NCBI GenBank assembly: GCA_002083515.1
Contig: LWDN01000091.1
Span: 1 to 50,366 of the forward strand
Length of the DNA: 50,366 bases
Origin: Proteobacteria bacterium HN_bin10
GTDB lineage: Bacteria; Pseudomonadota; Alphaproteobacteria; Caulobacterales; Aquidulcibacteraceae
Reading direction: 5' to 3'
The notes beneath the pieces were generated by a model. It did no database searches. It saw only the letters and a program-made list of their open reading frames with translations, and was not told the origin of the DNA. Each line of letters begins with the position of its first letter. Position 1 is the stretch's first letter. The position numbers and the translations under genes are program-made. Positions 15,551 through 22,466 of this stretch are shown here, piece by piece.

Positions 15551-15593
15551 CCCCCGGATGAGGCGCTCGCAAGCGCCTGTCGAAAACCGGGGG
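15551..15593 (-). promoter_or_regulatory. Leader hairpin of the CADD gene, possible translational control
   Basis: CCCCCGG (15551-15557) pairs with CCGGGGG (15587-15593), enclosing a second stem AGGCGCT/AGCGCCT (15561-15567 with 15572-15578). Read on the minus strand, the GGGGG of the outer stem ends five bases before the ATG at 15545, where a ribosome-binding site is expected. The structure could mask initiation, or act as a partial terminator after def; it lacks a U-run. Confidence 0.45.
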
Positions 15594-15645
15594 CGAGAAT
15601 AGAGGTTTTGCCGCGCCGCGAAAGACCCGGCGGCGAAAAACCGCG

Positions 15646-16182
15646 CTAGAGCCTGTGTTCCTTGTTGTCTTCGGCCGCCTTGCGCGCCTTCTTGAGCTTC
15701 GACAGCGCCTTTTCCTTCTTGAGCCGCGACAGGTGGTCGATGAACAATACGCCTTCGAGATGATCCATTTCGTGCTGGATGCAGACCGCATAGAGCCCGT
15801 CGGCGTCCTCCTCGATCGTCTCGCCGGCATAATTTATGTAGCGCAGTTTGACCCGCGCCGGGCGCTCGACATCGTCATAAATGTCCGGAACCGAAAGGCA
15901 GCCTTCCTCGTAGGGGGCGGTTTCCTCGGATTTCCAGAGGATTTCGGGGTTCACGAAAAACCGCGGCGCCTTGGGTTCGTCGTCACGGGCCAGATCCATG
16001 ACGATGATCCGCACCGGCTCTCCGACCTGGATCGCCGCCAGGCCAATGCCCGGCGCCTCGTACATGGTCTCCAGCATGTCATCCATCAGCCGGCGATGCG
16101 CGTCCGTCACCGGACCTTCGACAGGCTTGGATTTCTCTTTCAGGCGCGGATCGGGCGCGATCAGGATGGGGCGTATTGCCAT
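15646..16182 (-). CDS. def: Peptide deformylase
   Basis: Removes the formyl group from the N-terminal Met of new proteins. The three motifs are intact: GIGLAAIQ (residues 45-52), EEGCLSVP (metal Cys) and QHEMDHLEGVLF (HExxH metal site). The ATG at 16182 (AIRPILIAPDPRL) matches the family start; the frame remains open upstream but that part looks random. The C-terminal tail is Lys-rich (KKEKALSKLKKARKAAEDNK), longer than in E. coli. It is first in the def-CADD-fmt-lipoprotein-truA run. A 100-base gap with a hairpin separates it from the CADD gene. Confidence 0.97.
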   Translation of the reverse strand: MAIRPILIAPDPRLKEKSKPVEGPVTDAHRRLMDDMLETMYEAPGIGLAAIQVGEPVRIIVMDLARDDEPKAPRFFVNPEILWKSEETAPYEEGCLSVPDIYDDVERPARVKLRYINYAGETIEEDADGLYAVCIQHEMDHLEGVLFIDHLSRLKKEKALSKLKKARKAAEDNKEHRL

Positions 16183-16316
16183 GGTCGCCCTGAGGTATGG
16201 AGCGTGGCGCGAGCCGTCAAGCAAACGCGCCCGAGCACCCGCGCGCGATGCGGGGTGTTTTCCCATTTTCCGCAAGGGGTTGCGCCACCCCACCGAGCGC
16301 CCGATAGCACCCGCCC

Positions 16317-16820
16317 ATGAACGCCGCTCAGCTGTTTCGACTTTCCGGCGCCGCCGCCATTGCCGGGGGCTTGCTTCGGGCGCTCTCGGCTGCCTCGCCG
16401 CCGTGGGACCAGGTCGCGCTCGAGGCGCTGTGGACCGCCATCGACATCCTGCTCACCCTCGGCCTGATGGGCATCTACCTCGTCCGGGCCGACAAGCTCG
16501 GGTTCTTGGGGCTAGCGAGCTTTGCCGTGGCGATCGCCTCGTTCTCCTTCATCGGCGGGCCCGACGCGGACGTGTTCGGCTTCTCGACCTACGAACAAGG
16601 CGCGGCCGCCGTGGCGATCTCGATGATCGGCCTTTCGATCGCGTGGCTGCGCGCCGGCCTCCGCCCGCTGGCGCCGCCGCTGCTGTGGTTCGCCAGCGTC
16701 ATCTGCGCCGGCGTTCTCAACCTCGTCCCCGGCGTGCCCGAGACCTTGGGTTTTCAAGCCGCCGGGGCGCTGTTCGGCCTCGGCTTCGCGGCGGCCGGCT
16801 GGGACCTTATGCGCCGCTAA
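16317..16820 (+). CDS. Membrane protein of unknown function (167 aa)
   Basis: Five or so hydrophobic helices span the 167 residues, such as LSGAAAIAGGLLRALSAA, IDILLTLGLMGIYLV, FLGLASFAVAIASFSFIGG, AVAISMIGLSIAWL and LLWFASVICAGVLNLVPGV. A Gly-rich C-terminal helix (GALFGLGFAAAGWDLM) ends in two Arg. No catalytic motif or known domain can be seen. It is divergent from def, with 134 bases between, and is followed by the SRP RNA gene. It is probably a real gene, since the hydrophobic pattern and codon use are typical, but no function can be offered. Confidence 0.75.
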   Translation: MNAAQLFRLSGAAAIAGGLLRALSAASPPWDQVALEALWTAIDILLTLGLMGIYLVRADKLGFLGLASFAVAIASFSFIGGPDADVFGFSTYEQGAAAVAISMIGLSIAWLRAGLRPLAPPLLWFASVICAGVLNLVPGVPETLGFQAAGALFGLGFAAAGWDLMRR

Positions 16821-16861
16821 CAGCCCCTTGCCGTTTGGCCCCCGCCCCGCGATATGGAGCG

Positions 16862-16957
16862 CGCAGGCAGGCGGCGGACGGCCGCCCCGCCAACCCGGTC
16901 AGGTCCGGAAGGAAGCAGCCGTAACGGGTTGCGTACGGGTCGCCGTCCTGTCTGCAC
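16862..16957 (+). ncRNA. ffs: Signal recognition particle 4.5S RNA
   Basis: The universally conserved SRP apical core, GGTCAGGTCCGGAAGGAAGC followed by AGCC, is present at 16897-16920. It includes the GGAA tetraloop and the asymmetric bulge that binds Ffh. The flanks pair: CGCAGGCAGG near 16862 with CCTGTCTGC ending near 16955, with further stems inside. The RNA scaffolds the Ffh protein in co-translational targeting to the inner membrane. The exact ends are estimates from pairing. No U-run terminator is obvious downstream. No protein gene occupies this 233-base gap. Confidence 0.95.
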
Positions 16958-17053
16958 ACGTTGCGCGCCGCCTCTGCCACAAAGCTGCGCACTCTGTTCG
17001 CGCAGCGCAAGCGCCGGCATCAGCCTCCAGAGCATGTTGCGTGACATTTGCCG

Positions 17054-17896
17054 CTACCCGAATGAGGCGTGGCGCAGAAGTGCGCTGGTATCGGCAAGTT
17101 CGCCGACAAAGGCTTGGATCAGCGACGCCGTTTCGACGGGCCGCTCCCAGTGCGGCGTGTGACCCACGCCCTGCATGGAAAAAATCCGCACCGACGGCAG
17201 CAGATCACGGAGCTTGAGCTGATCTTCGATCGGCACGAACGCATCCTTTGCGCCATGAATCAGCAAGGCTGGCGCCTGGCAGCGTAGCGCAGCATCTGCG
17301 ATCGGGGCGTTGATCTGACCCTGCAGCGCTGCGCGCCAGACGAACGTCGGGCAACGCAGACTTTCGCCGATCACCGTGTCGAGGAAACGTTGCGGGATCG
17401 GCTCGGCGAAAGTGCTCTCTTGGAACGCCAGCACGAACTCGGGATCGACATGCTCCTGGAACCCGGAGACTGCGGCCTCCAGTTCGGCCACAGCTGGGTT
17501 GTCGGAGAAGCTGGCGAAGGCGCTGATGAGCACAAGGCCGGCGACGCGGCGGGGATGATCCGAAGCGATCTGCAGCGCCTGGGCCGCGCCCATGGAGTGA
17601 CCGACCAGGAGGGCGCGGACGATGCCGAGTGCGTCCAGCACTAACGGAATATCGCCTGCGATGTCAGCCATCGCGTAGCCGCCTTCAGGCTTGTCTGACT
17701 GGCCATGACCGCGCGCGCTGACCGCGATCACGCGCCAACCTTCCGGCAGATGTGGCCGCAACAGATCGAACGAGCGGTGCGAGTCGGTGTAGCCGTGCAG
17801 CATCACCACCGCTGGGCCATCGCGGGCGCCCTGCTCCGCGTAGGCGATGCGCAAACCGTTCGACAGGCGTACGAAAGAACAATCCGATCTACTCAT
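17054..17896 (-). CDS. Alpha/beta-fold hydrolase
   Basis: A 280-residue single-domain alpha/beta hydrolase. It shows VVMLHGYTDSHRSF (oxyanion loop), the nucleophile elbow LVGHSMGAAQAL with Ser, an acid in LLIHGAKDAFVPIEDQ, and the catalytic His in GVGHTPHWERP. No signal peptide is visible, so it is cytoplasmic. The substrate cannot be told from sequence; esterases, epoxide hydrolases and haloperoxidase-like enzymes share this layout. Its neighbour is a TTC38-like TPR protein in the same orientation, 76 bases upstream, and the pair may be cotranscribed. Confidence 0.92.
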   Translation of the reverse strand: MSRSDCSFVRLSNGLRIAYAEQGARDGPAVVMLHGYTDSHRSFDLLRPHLPEGWRVIAVSARGHGQSDKPEGGYAMADIAGDIPLVLDALGIVRALLVGHSMGAAQALQIASDHPRRVAGLVLISAFASFSDNPAVAELEAAVSGFQEHVDPEFVLAFQESTFAEPIPQRFLDTVIGESLRCPTFVWRAALQGQINAPIADAALRCQAPALLIHGAKDAFVPIEDQLKLRDLLPSVRIFSMQGVGHTPHWERPVETASLIQAFVGELADTSALLRHASFG

Positions 17897-17972
17897 CGGA
17901 GCAACTCCAACATCAGAAGGGCTGAACCGGCGGCCGCGGTTGGGGGGCAGAGAGACGGCCGCCGGTTCGGGG

Positions 17973-19307
17973 TCAAGCCGCGCGCTTCGCGCTCAGCTCG
18001 CGGGCCTGACGGGACAGACGCCCGGCCCAAGGACTTTGCGGCTTATGAGCTAGACGCTCCGCGGCGAATGCCTCCGCAGACGCAGCCATCCCGCCGCGCA
18101 ATGCAGCGTGCAGCGCCGTCAGCGTGAGGATGTCGCGCTGCGCGTGACTGCCGCCGAAGCGCTGGGCAATGCCGCGAACGGCCGCAATCTTCTCGACGCA
18201 TTCGTTGTAGCGGCCCGCTTCGAAAGCCATGAAAGCCTCGGCCAGCGGCAGCCCGACCTTGCGCGTCATGTAGCCATTGTCGCCGCCGTCGGCCGCCGCC
18301 GCGCGCATGGCGCGGAGCGTGCGCTCGGCATCGACGCCGTGGCCAGCGCCGAGGAAGGCCATGATCGCATGCAGGTCGTTGAACGCATAAAACGCATCCT
18401 CGCTTGCCCGCCGCCAGCACGCCGCCAATTTCTCGAAACGATCGCCGACATCGACGCCTTCCAAGTGCAGGCGCCACAACAACGCCGACGCGTCGATCCA
18501 TTCCAACACAACCTGCGCATCGGCGTTTGGCCGCACCTTCTCGTCGTAAAACTTGAGCACCTGAGCCACGTCGCCTCGATCGAGATGGAGCAACGCCAAG
18601 TGCCACCAATTGTGATAGGCGAAGCCGCTGTCCGGCGCCCAGTACTGCGCGTTGTCCGCGAGCCAGGGAATGCCGACGTCAAGATCGCCGCGCATTTCGT
18701 TGACGTGCGCCACTGCGTGCACCGCCCAGCCATCGCGCGGATCGGCCTCAACGGCTTGACGGCCATAAAGGTCGGCGCGGGCATAATCGCCGCACTCTTC
18801 CAGACCGAAGGCGGCCATGCCCTGAATGTAGCTGTAGCCGTCCTCCCCGGGCTTGAAGGCCCGGAGCGCCTGCAAGGGCCAGTCGCGCAACTCGCTCTGC
18901 AGGCCCAGGAAGAAGCAGCCGACATGCGCGTATTGCACCGCAAGCGCGTCACGCGGATTCTCCTGGGCGATGCGCGCAAGCCGCGCCGTGCCGTCCAGGT
19001 AACGACCCTCCGCCCAATCTTGCGCCGCCTGCAGGTGCTTGGCTTCGCGCTCGTTCAGGTTCGACGCAGCGCCAGCGCGAAGGCTTTTTGCCGTTTCTTC
19101 GGCGTAAGCCTTGTCAGTCTGCTGGACAAGCAGACCCGCGCGCGCGGCCCAAGCGCCGCCGAAGTCAGGGTCTTCGGTCAGGGCGGCGTCGAGCGCAGCG
19201 ATGGGATCGCCGCGATAGAGACGGATAAGATCGAGCGCCTCGTTGTAGCGATCCATCGCCGCTTGCGATTGGGTGGAGGCGAGATTGCCGTAGCGATCTT
19301 TCAACAT
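17973..19307 (-). CDS. TTC38-like tetratricopeptide repeat protein
   Basis: A protein of about 444 residues made of helical repeats of the TPR type, as in human TTC38 and its bacterial relatives. Features are YNEALDLIRLYRGDPIAALD, DPDFGGAWAARAGLL, GMAAFGLEECGDYARADLYG, DGWAVHAVAHVNEMRGD and YHNWWHLALLHLDRGD. The AVHAVAHVxEMxG and HNWWHLAL motifs are typical of this family. No membrane segment is seen. The ATG at 19307 is preceded by GGAG at good spacing. Function is unknown; TPR scaffolds generally bind partner proteins. The divergent tetR genes lie 374 bases away and may control it. Confidence 0.87.
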   Translation of the reverse strand: MLKDRYGNLASTQSQAAMDRYNEALDLIRLYRGDPIAALDAALTEDPDFGGAWAARAGLLVQQTDKAYAEETAKSLRAGAASNLNEREAKHLQAAQDWAEGRYLDGTARLARIAQENPRDALAVQYAHVGCFFLGLQSELRDWPLQALRAFKPGEDGYSYIQGMAAFGLEECGDYARADLYGRQAVEADPRDGWAVHAVAHVNEMRGDLDVGIPWLADNAQYWAPDSGFAYHNWWHLALLHLDRGDVAQVLKFYDEKVRPNADAQVVLEWIDASALLWRLHLEGVDVGDRFEKLAACWRRASEDAFYAFNDLHAIMAFLGAGHGVDAERTLRAMRAAAADGGDNGYMTRKVGLPLAEAFMAFEAGRYNECVEKIAAVRGIAQRFGGSHAQRDILTLTALHAALRGGMAASAEAFAAERLAHKPQSPWAGRLSRQARELSAKRAA

Positions 19308-19351
19308 AGGGGAACTCCGGGGAGGAAGGCTTGTAGAATTGAAGGGACGGG

Positions 19352-19450
19352 TCAGAGCCAAGGCACGCGGGCGACCGTGAGCGAGGTCGCCGCCGACGCC
19401 GCGTGCCAAAACACGATGACGGACACCAAGAAGGCGAGGCCGCGAGACAT
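19352..19450 (-). CDS. Candidate 32-residue hydrophobic peptide
   Basis: A short frame (MSRGLAFLVSVIVFWHAASA, then ATSLTVARVPWL) starts at an ATG preceded by GGAAG about nine bases upstream. It encodes one membrane-spanning or signal-like segment ending in AASA. It lies between the TTC38-like gene and the tetR genes, in the direction of the TTC38-like gene and 44 bases before it, so it could be a leader or a small membrane peptide. It is too short to test by composition. It may also be chance. Confidence 0.35.
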   Translation of the reverse strand: MSRGLAFLVSVIVFWHAASAATSLTVARVPWL

Positions 19451-19655
19451 GACGATTTTCTTCCACTCAACTGGCCAAGCACCGCGCCCGGCCACATGAG
19501 AAGACCTAGTTCGCCGCCACGGCCGGCGATAGAAAACTCATGGTGCAGTGCGCGCGATTTCTGGTTTCCCCAGCAAAATTATGATATTACCCGCGTCACA
19601 TCGCGGTTTCGCCGCATTCCGGTAGTGACGAAGGCGTGAGAACTGGACTTCGAGT

Positions 19656-19674
19656 ACAGTACCTGCGGTACGGT
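19656..19674. promoter_or_regulatory. Dyad symmetric site upstream of tandem tetR genes
   Basis: ACAGTACC-TGC-GGTACGGT at 19656-19674 forms an inverted repeat; the inner five bases of each arm are perfect (GTACC/GGTAC) and the outer pairs are nearly so. It lies 7 bases before the first tetR start, where a TetR-family operator with autorepression would be expected. The adjacent TACAGT (19654-19659) could be a -10 element. This is inferred from position and symmetry. Confidence 0.5.
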
Positions 19675-19681
19675 TTTTGAG

Positions 19682-20317
19682 ATGAGCGTGAAGGTTCTGA
19701 GCAAGGGCGAGGCGACGCGGGAGCGCCTGCTGGACTTGGCGGAAGAAGCCGTCCTCCAGAAGGGCTTTGGCGCAACCACAATCGAGGAGTTGATCGCGCA
19801 AGCCGGCATCACCAAGTCTGGCTTCTTCTACCACTTCCGCGATAAGAACGACTTGGCGCAAGCATTGCTGCGCCGCTACATCGGCCGTCACAACGACTTG
19901 TTCGACGACATGTTCAAACGCTCGAATGAATTGACGGACGACCCGCTGCAGAGTTTCCTTATCGGGCTGAAGTTTTTCGCCGACATGCTGGGCGAGTTGC
20001 CGAAGACGCATCCTGGCTGCATCGTGGCGGCGTTCTGCTATCAGGATCAGCAATTCTCGCGCGATGTTCGCGCGCTAAATGCCGACGGCATACGCGGCTG
20101 GCGGACGCGCGTGCGGGTGCAGTTGGATAAGATCGCGGACAAGTACCCGCCGCGCCCGGGCGTCGATCTAGACGTGCTCGCGGACATGGTCACAGCCATC
20201 GTCGAAGGCGGCATCATCTTGAGTAGGACGTTCGACGACAATCGGATGCTGTCGCGACAAGTAATGGCGTACCGGAACTACGTGAAACTGGCTTTCGAGC
20301 CGGAGATTACAAGATGA
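19682..20317 (+). CDS. TetR/AcrR-family regulator, first of a tandem pair
   Basis: A 211-residue repressor. The N-terminal HTH (residues about 12-58) is typical: RERLLDLAEEAVLQKGFGAT, TIEELIAQAGITKSGFFYHF and RDKNDLAQALL. The C-terminal ligand domain is TetR_C-like (THPGCIVAAFCYQDQQFS). The gene downstream encodes a close paralogue with the same opening (MSV-VLSKGE-TRER), so this is a gene duplication. The stop overlaps the next ATG by four bases, hence coupled translation and possible heterodimers. A dyad at 19656-19674 suggests autoregulation. The ligand is unknown. Confidence 0.93.
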   Translation: MSVKVLSKGEATRERLLDLAEEAVLQKGFGATTIEELIAQAGITKSGFFYHFRDKNDLAQALLRRYIGRHNDLFDDMFKRSNELTDDPLQSFLIGLKFFADMLGELPKTHPGCIVAAFCYQDQQFSRDVRALNADGIRGWRTRVRVQLDKIADKYPPRPGVDLDVLADMVTAIVEGGIILSRTFDDNRMLSRQVMAYRNYVKLAFEPEITR

Positions 20318-20940
20318 GCGTGCAAGTCCTCAGCAAAGGCGAACAAACCCGCGAGCGCATCATGGACATCGCCCAGGACGCGGTCCTGCACAAAGGTTTC
20401 GCCTCAACCTCAATCGACGAAATCATTTGCGAAGCCGGCATCACCAAGAGCGGGTTCTTCTACCATTTCCGCGACAAGAACGATCTCGCGAAAGCATTGC
20501 TGCAGCGCTACACCGACGAAGAGTGGAAGGTGTTCGATCAACCCTTCAAGCAAGCCGATGAACTGAGCGACGATCCGCTGCACGGCTTCCTGATATTCCT
20601 CAAATTGTTCGCGGATCTCATGAGCGATCTGCCGAACGGACACCCGGGGTGCTTAGTCGCCTCGTACGTCTATCAGGATTTCCTGTTCAGCAAGGAAGTG
20701 CGGGACATGACCACGCAGGGTCATCGCATTTGGCGCGAGCGGTTTCGCAAGCGCCTCGATCGCATCGCGGAGCGCTATCCGCCGCGGATAGAGGTGAATC
20801 TGGACGACTTGGCCGATATGCTCTCGGCGGTTGCCGACGGCGGCATCATCCTCTCGAAGAGCCTACACGATCCGAGCATACTGCCGCGCCAGATCATGCA
20901 ATATCGCGCCTATCTGAAGCTGGTTTTCCTAGGCAACTAG
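20314..20940 (+). CDS. TetR/AcrR-family regulator, second of a tandem pair
   Basis: A 208-residue paralogue of the preceding gene, with an almost identical HTH layout (RERIMDIAQDAVLHKGFAST, SIDEIICEAGITKSGFFYHF, RDKNDLAKALL). The ligand half is also alike: GHPGCLVASYVYQDFLFSKE and YPPRIEVNLDDLADMLSAVA. The two proteins have diverged more in the ligand pocket than in the DNA-binding half, so they may read similar operators but different signals. It overlaps the first gene by four bases (ATGA), and its stop overlaps the stop of the convergent kinase gene by three. Targets are unknown, though the TTC38-like gene is nearest. Confidence 0.93.
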   Translation: MSVQVLSKGEQTRERIMDIAQDAVLHKGFASTSIDEIICEAGITKSGFFYHFRDKNDLAKALLQRYTDEEWKVFDQPFKQADELSDDPLHGFLIFLKLFADLMSDLPNGHPGCLVASYVYQDFLFSKEVRDMTTQGHRIWRERFRKRLDRIAERYPPRIEVNLDDLADMLSAVADGGIILSKSLHDPSILPRQIMQYRAYLKLVFLGN

Positions 20941-22355
20941 GCCGCCCTCACCGGCGCCGCAACCGCGACATCCAGCGGCAAATAGAGCGTGAATACTGAG
21001 CCCTTACCGAGTTCGCTCTTCGCCACGACGTCGCCGCCCATGGCGCGCGCCAGTCGCCGGGTGATCACCAAGCCCAAACCCGCACCATCGTGCGCGCGCG
21101 TCTTGGTGGCGTCGACCTGCACGAACGGCTGGAACAGGCGGGCCAGGTCGCTGTCGCTAATGCCGGCGCCGGTGTCGCGCACCGCAATCGCCGCGCCCGG
21201 CGCGCCGCCGATGCGGCACGGGCGCAGTTCAACTGAAACAGCGCCAGCTTGCGTGAACTTCACCGCATTCGAGAGCAGATTGAGCACGCACTGGCGCACC
21301 CGCGTTTCGTCGGCGTTGATGCATCCAATATGGCCCGCAATCGCGAGCCGCAGCTCCGTGCCATTCTTGCTGGCGATGGGCTTCACCACATCGATAGCGC
21401 CACGCAGCAATGCGGGGAGATCGAATGGCGCCGGCTTGATCTCGATCTTGCCGGCCTCGATGCGCGAAAGATCGAGCACTTCATTGATCAACGTGAGCAG
21501 ATGATGGGCTGAATTCTTGATCTTGGCGAGGTCGGCGGCGCTGCCGCGGGTGTCGCCGCTTTCCAGGTCCTCGGCCACCAATTCGGAATAGCCGATCACG
21601 GCATTGAGCGGCGTCCGCAATTCGTGACTCATATTGGCCAGGAATACGGACTTGGCTTTGTTCGCTGCCTGCGCACGCTGCGTGGCGATGGCGAGCTGCG
21701 CCGTACGCTCTTCAACGCGACGCTCCAGTGTTTCCGCCGCTTCTTCCGCCTTGAGCCTGGCTGCGATCAGATCGCCGAAACTGCGAGCGCCGCCACGCGC
21801 GGCCACAATGGCGTTGAGCCCGACAAGCGCGCCAGCCGCCGCCAACAAGTATGCATTCAAGCCATCGGCGAGCGCGAAGGCGTTGAGAACGACGCCCAGG
21901 AGAATGGTGGGAATTGTGTAGAAGATCATCGTCCGCGTCATCACGTGCAACGTCGCGCACACGATTGCGCCTCCCGCGCAGTAGATCAGCCCGAGCACTG
22001 GCCCTGGCTGAGGCGCGAACGCCAACGCCGCGTAAGGCAGCACGTATGACCCGGTAATCACTGCGATTGAGATGATGCGTCCTCGAACCGCGGTTCGCAG
22101 CGCCTCCTCGGAGAGCGCATCAGCCTGCTGGTAGAGGCGGGCGAAGGATGTCTGTCCGCGCAGATCGATGATCACGCCGATCACGGCGCCGGCGGAACAC
22201 CAAGCCCACCACCAGCCAGGGACAAGCAGCGCGACAAGGATGGGAGTAAGCGCCACCGAGAGGTACCGGGTCGGTCCGTGTCGGGTCCAGGCGACCTCGG
22301 CGAAACGGCGAATGGTCATCACCCAGGCGCGCTTGGATGGGTTTGGCGTGTCCAT
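20937..22355 (-). CDS. Membrane sensor histidine kinase (HisKA, HATPase)
   Basis: About 472 residues. The first part holds five or six membrane helices (YLSVALTPILVALLVPGWWW and others) with no obvious periplasmic domain, so the signal may come from within the membrane. A coiled coil follows (EEAAETLERRVEERTAQLAI). The phosphoacceptor is His about 244 in NMSHELRTPLNAVIGYSE. The ATPase boxes NLLSNAVKF, RDTGAGIS, LFQPFVQ and GAGLGL are intact. No receiver domain or response regulator gene is adjacent. The ATG at 22355 follows AAAAGG. The frame remains open far upstream across dnaX but that part is antisense noise. Confidence 0.92.
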   Translation of the reverse strand: MDTPNPSKRAWVMTIRRFAEVAWTRHGPTRYLSVALTPILVALLVPGWWWAWCSAGAVIGVIIDLRGQTSFARLYQQADALSEEALRTAVRGRIISIAVITGSYVLPYAALAFAPQPGPVLGLIYCAGGAIVCATLHVMTRTMIFYTIPTILLGVVLNAFALADGLNAYLLAAAGALVGLNAIVAARGGARSFGDLIAARLKAEEAAETLERRVEERTAQLAIATQRAQAANKAKSVFLANMSHELRTPLNAVIGYSELVAEDLESGDTRGSAADLAKIKNSAHHLLTLINEVLDLSRIEAGKIEIKPAPFDLPALLRGAIDVVKPIASKNGTELRLAIAGHIGCINADETRVRQCVLNLLSNAVKFTQAGAVSVELRPCRIGGAPGAAIAVRDTGAGISDSDLARLFQPFVQVDATKTRAHDGAGLGLVITRRLARAMGGDVVAKSELGKGSVFTLYLPLDVAVAAPVRAA

Positions 22356-22466
22356 AACCTTTTCGCGCTCCCAAGGTCTCGAAAGTAACCACGCGGGTGG
22401 TAAACGGGTGACGAACGGCGGCCGCTGGGGGGTCGTATTTGGCGCTGGAGGCCCTAGGTTCCTGAC

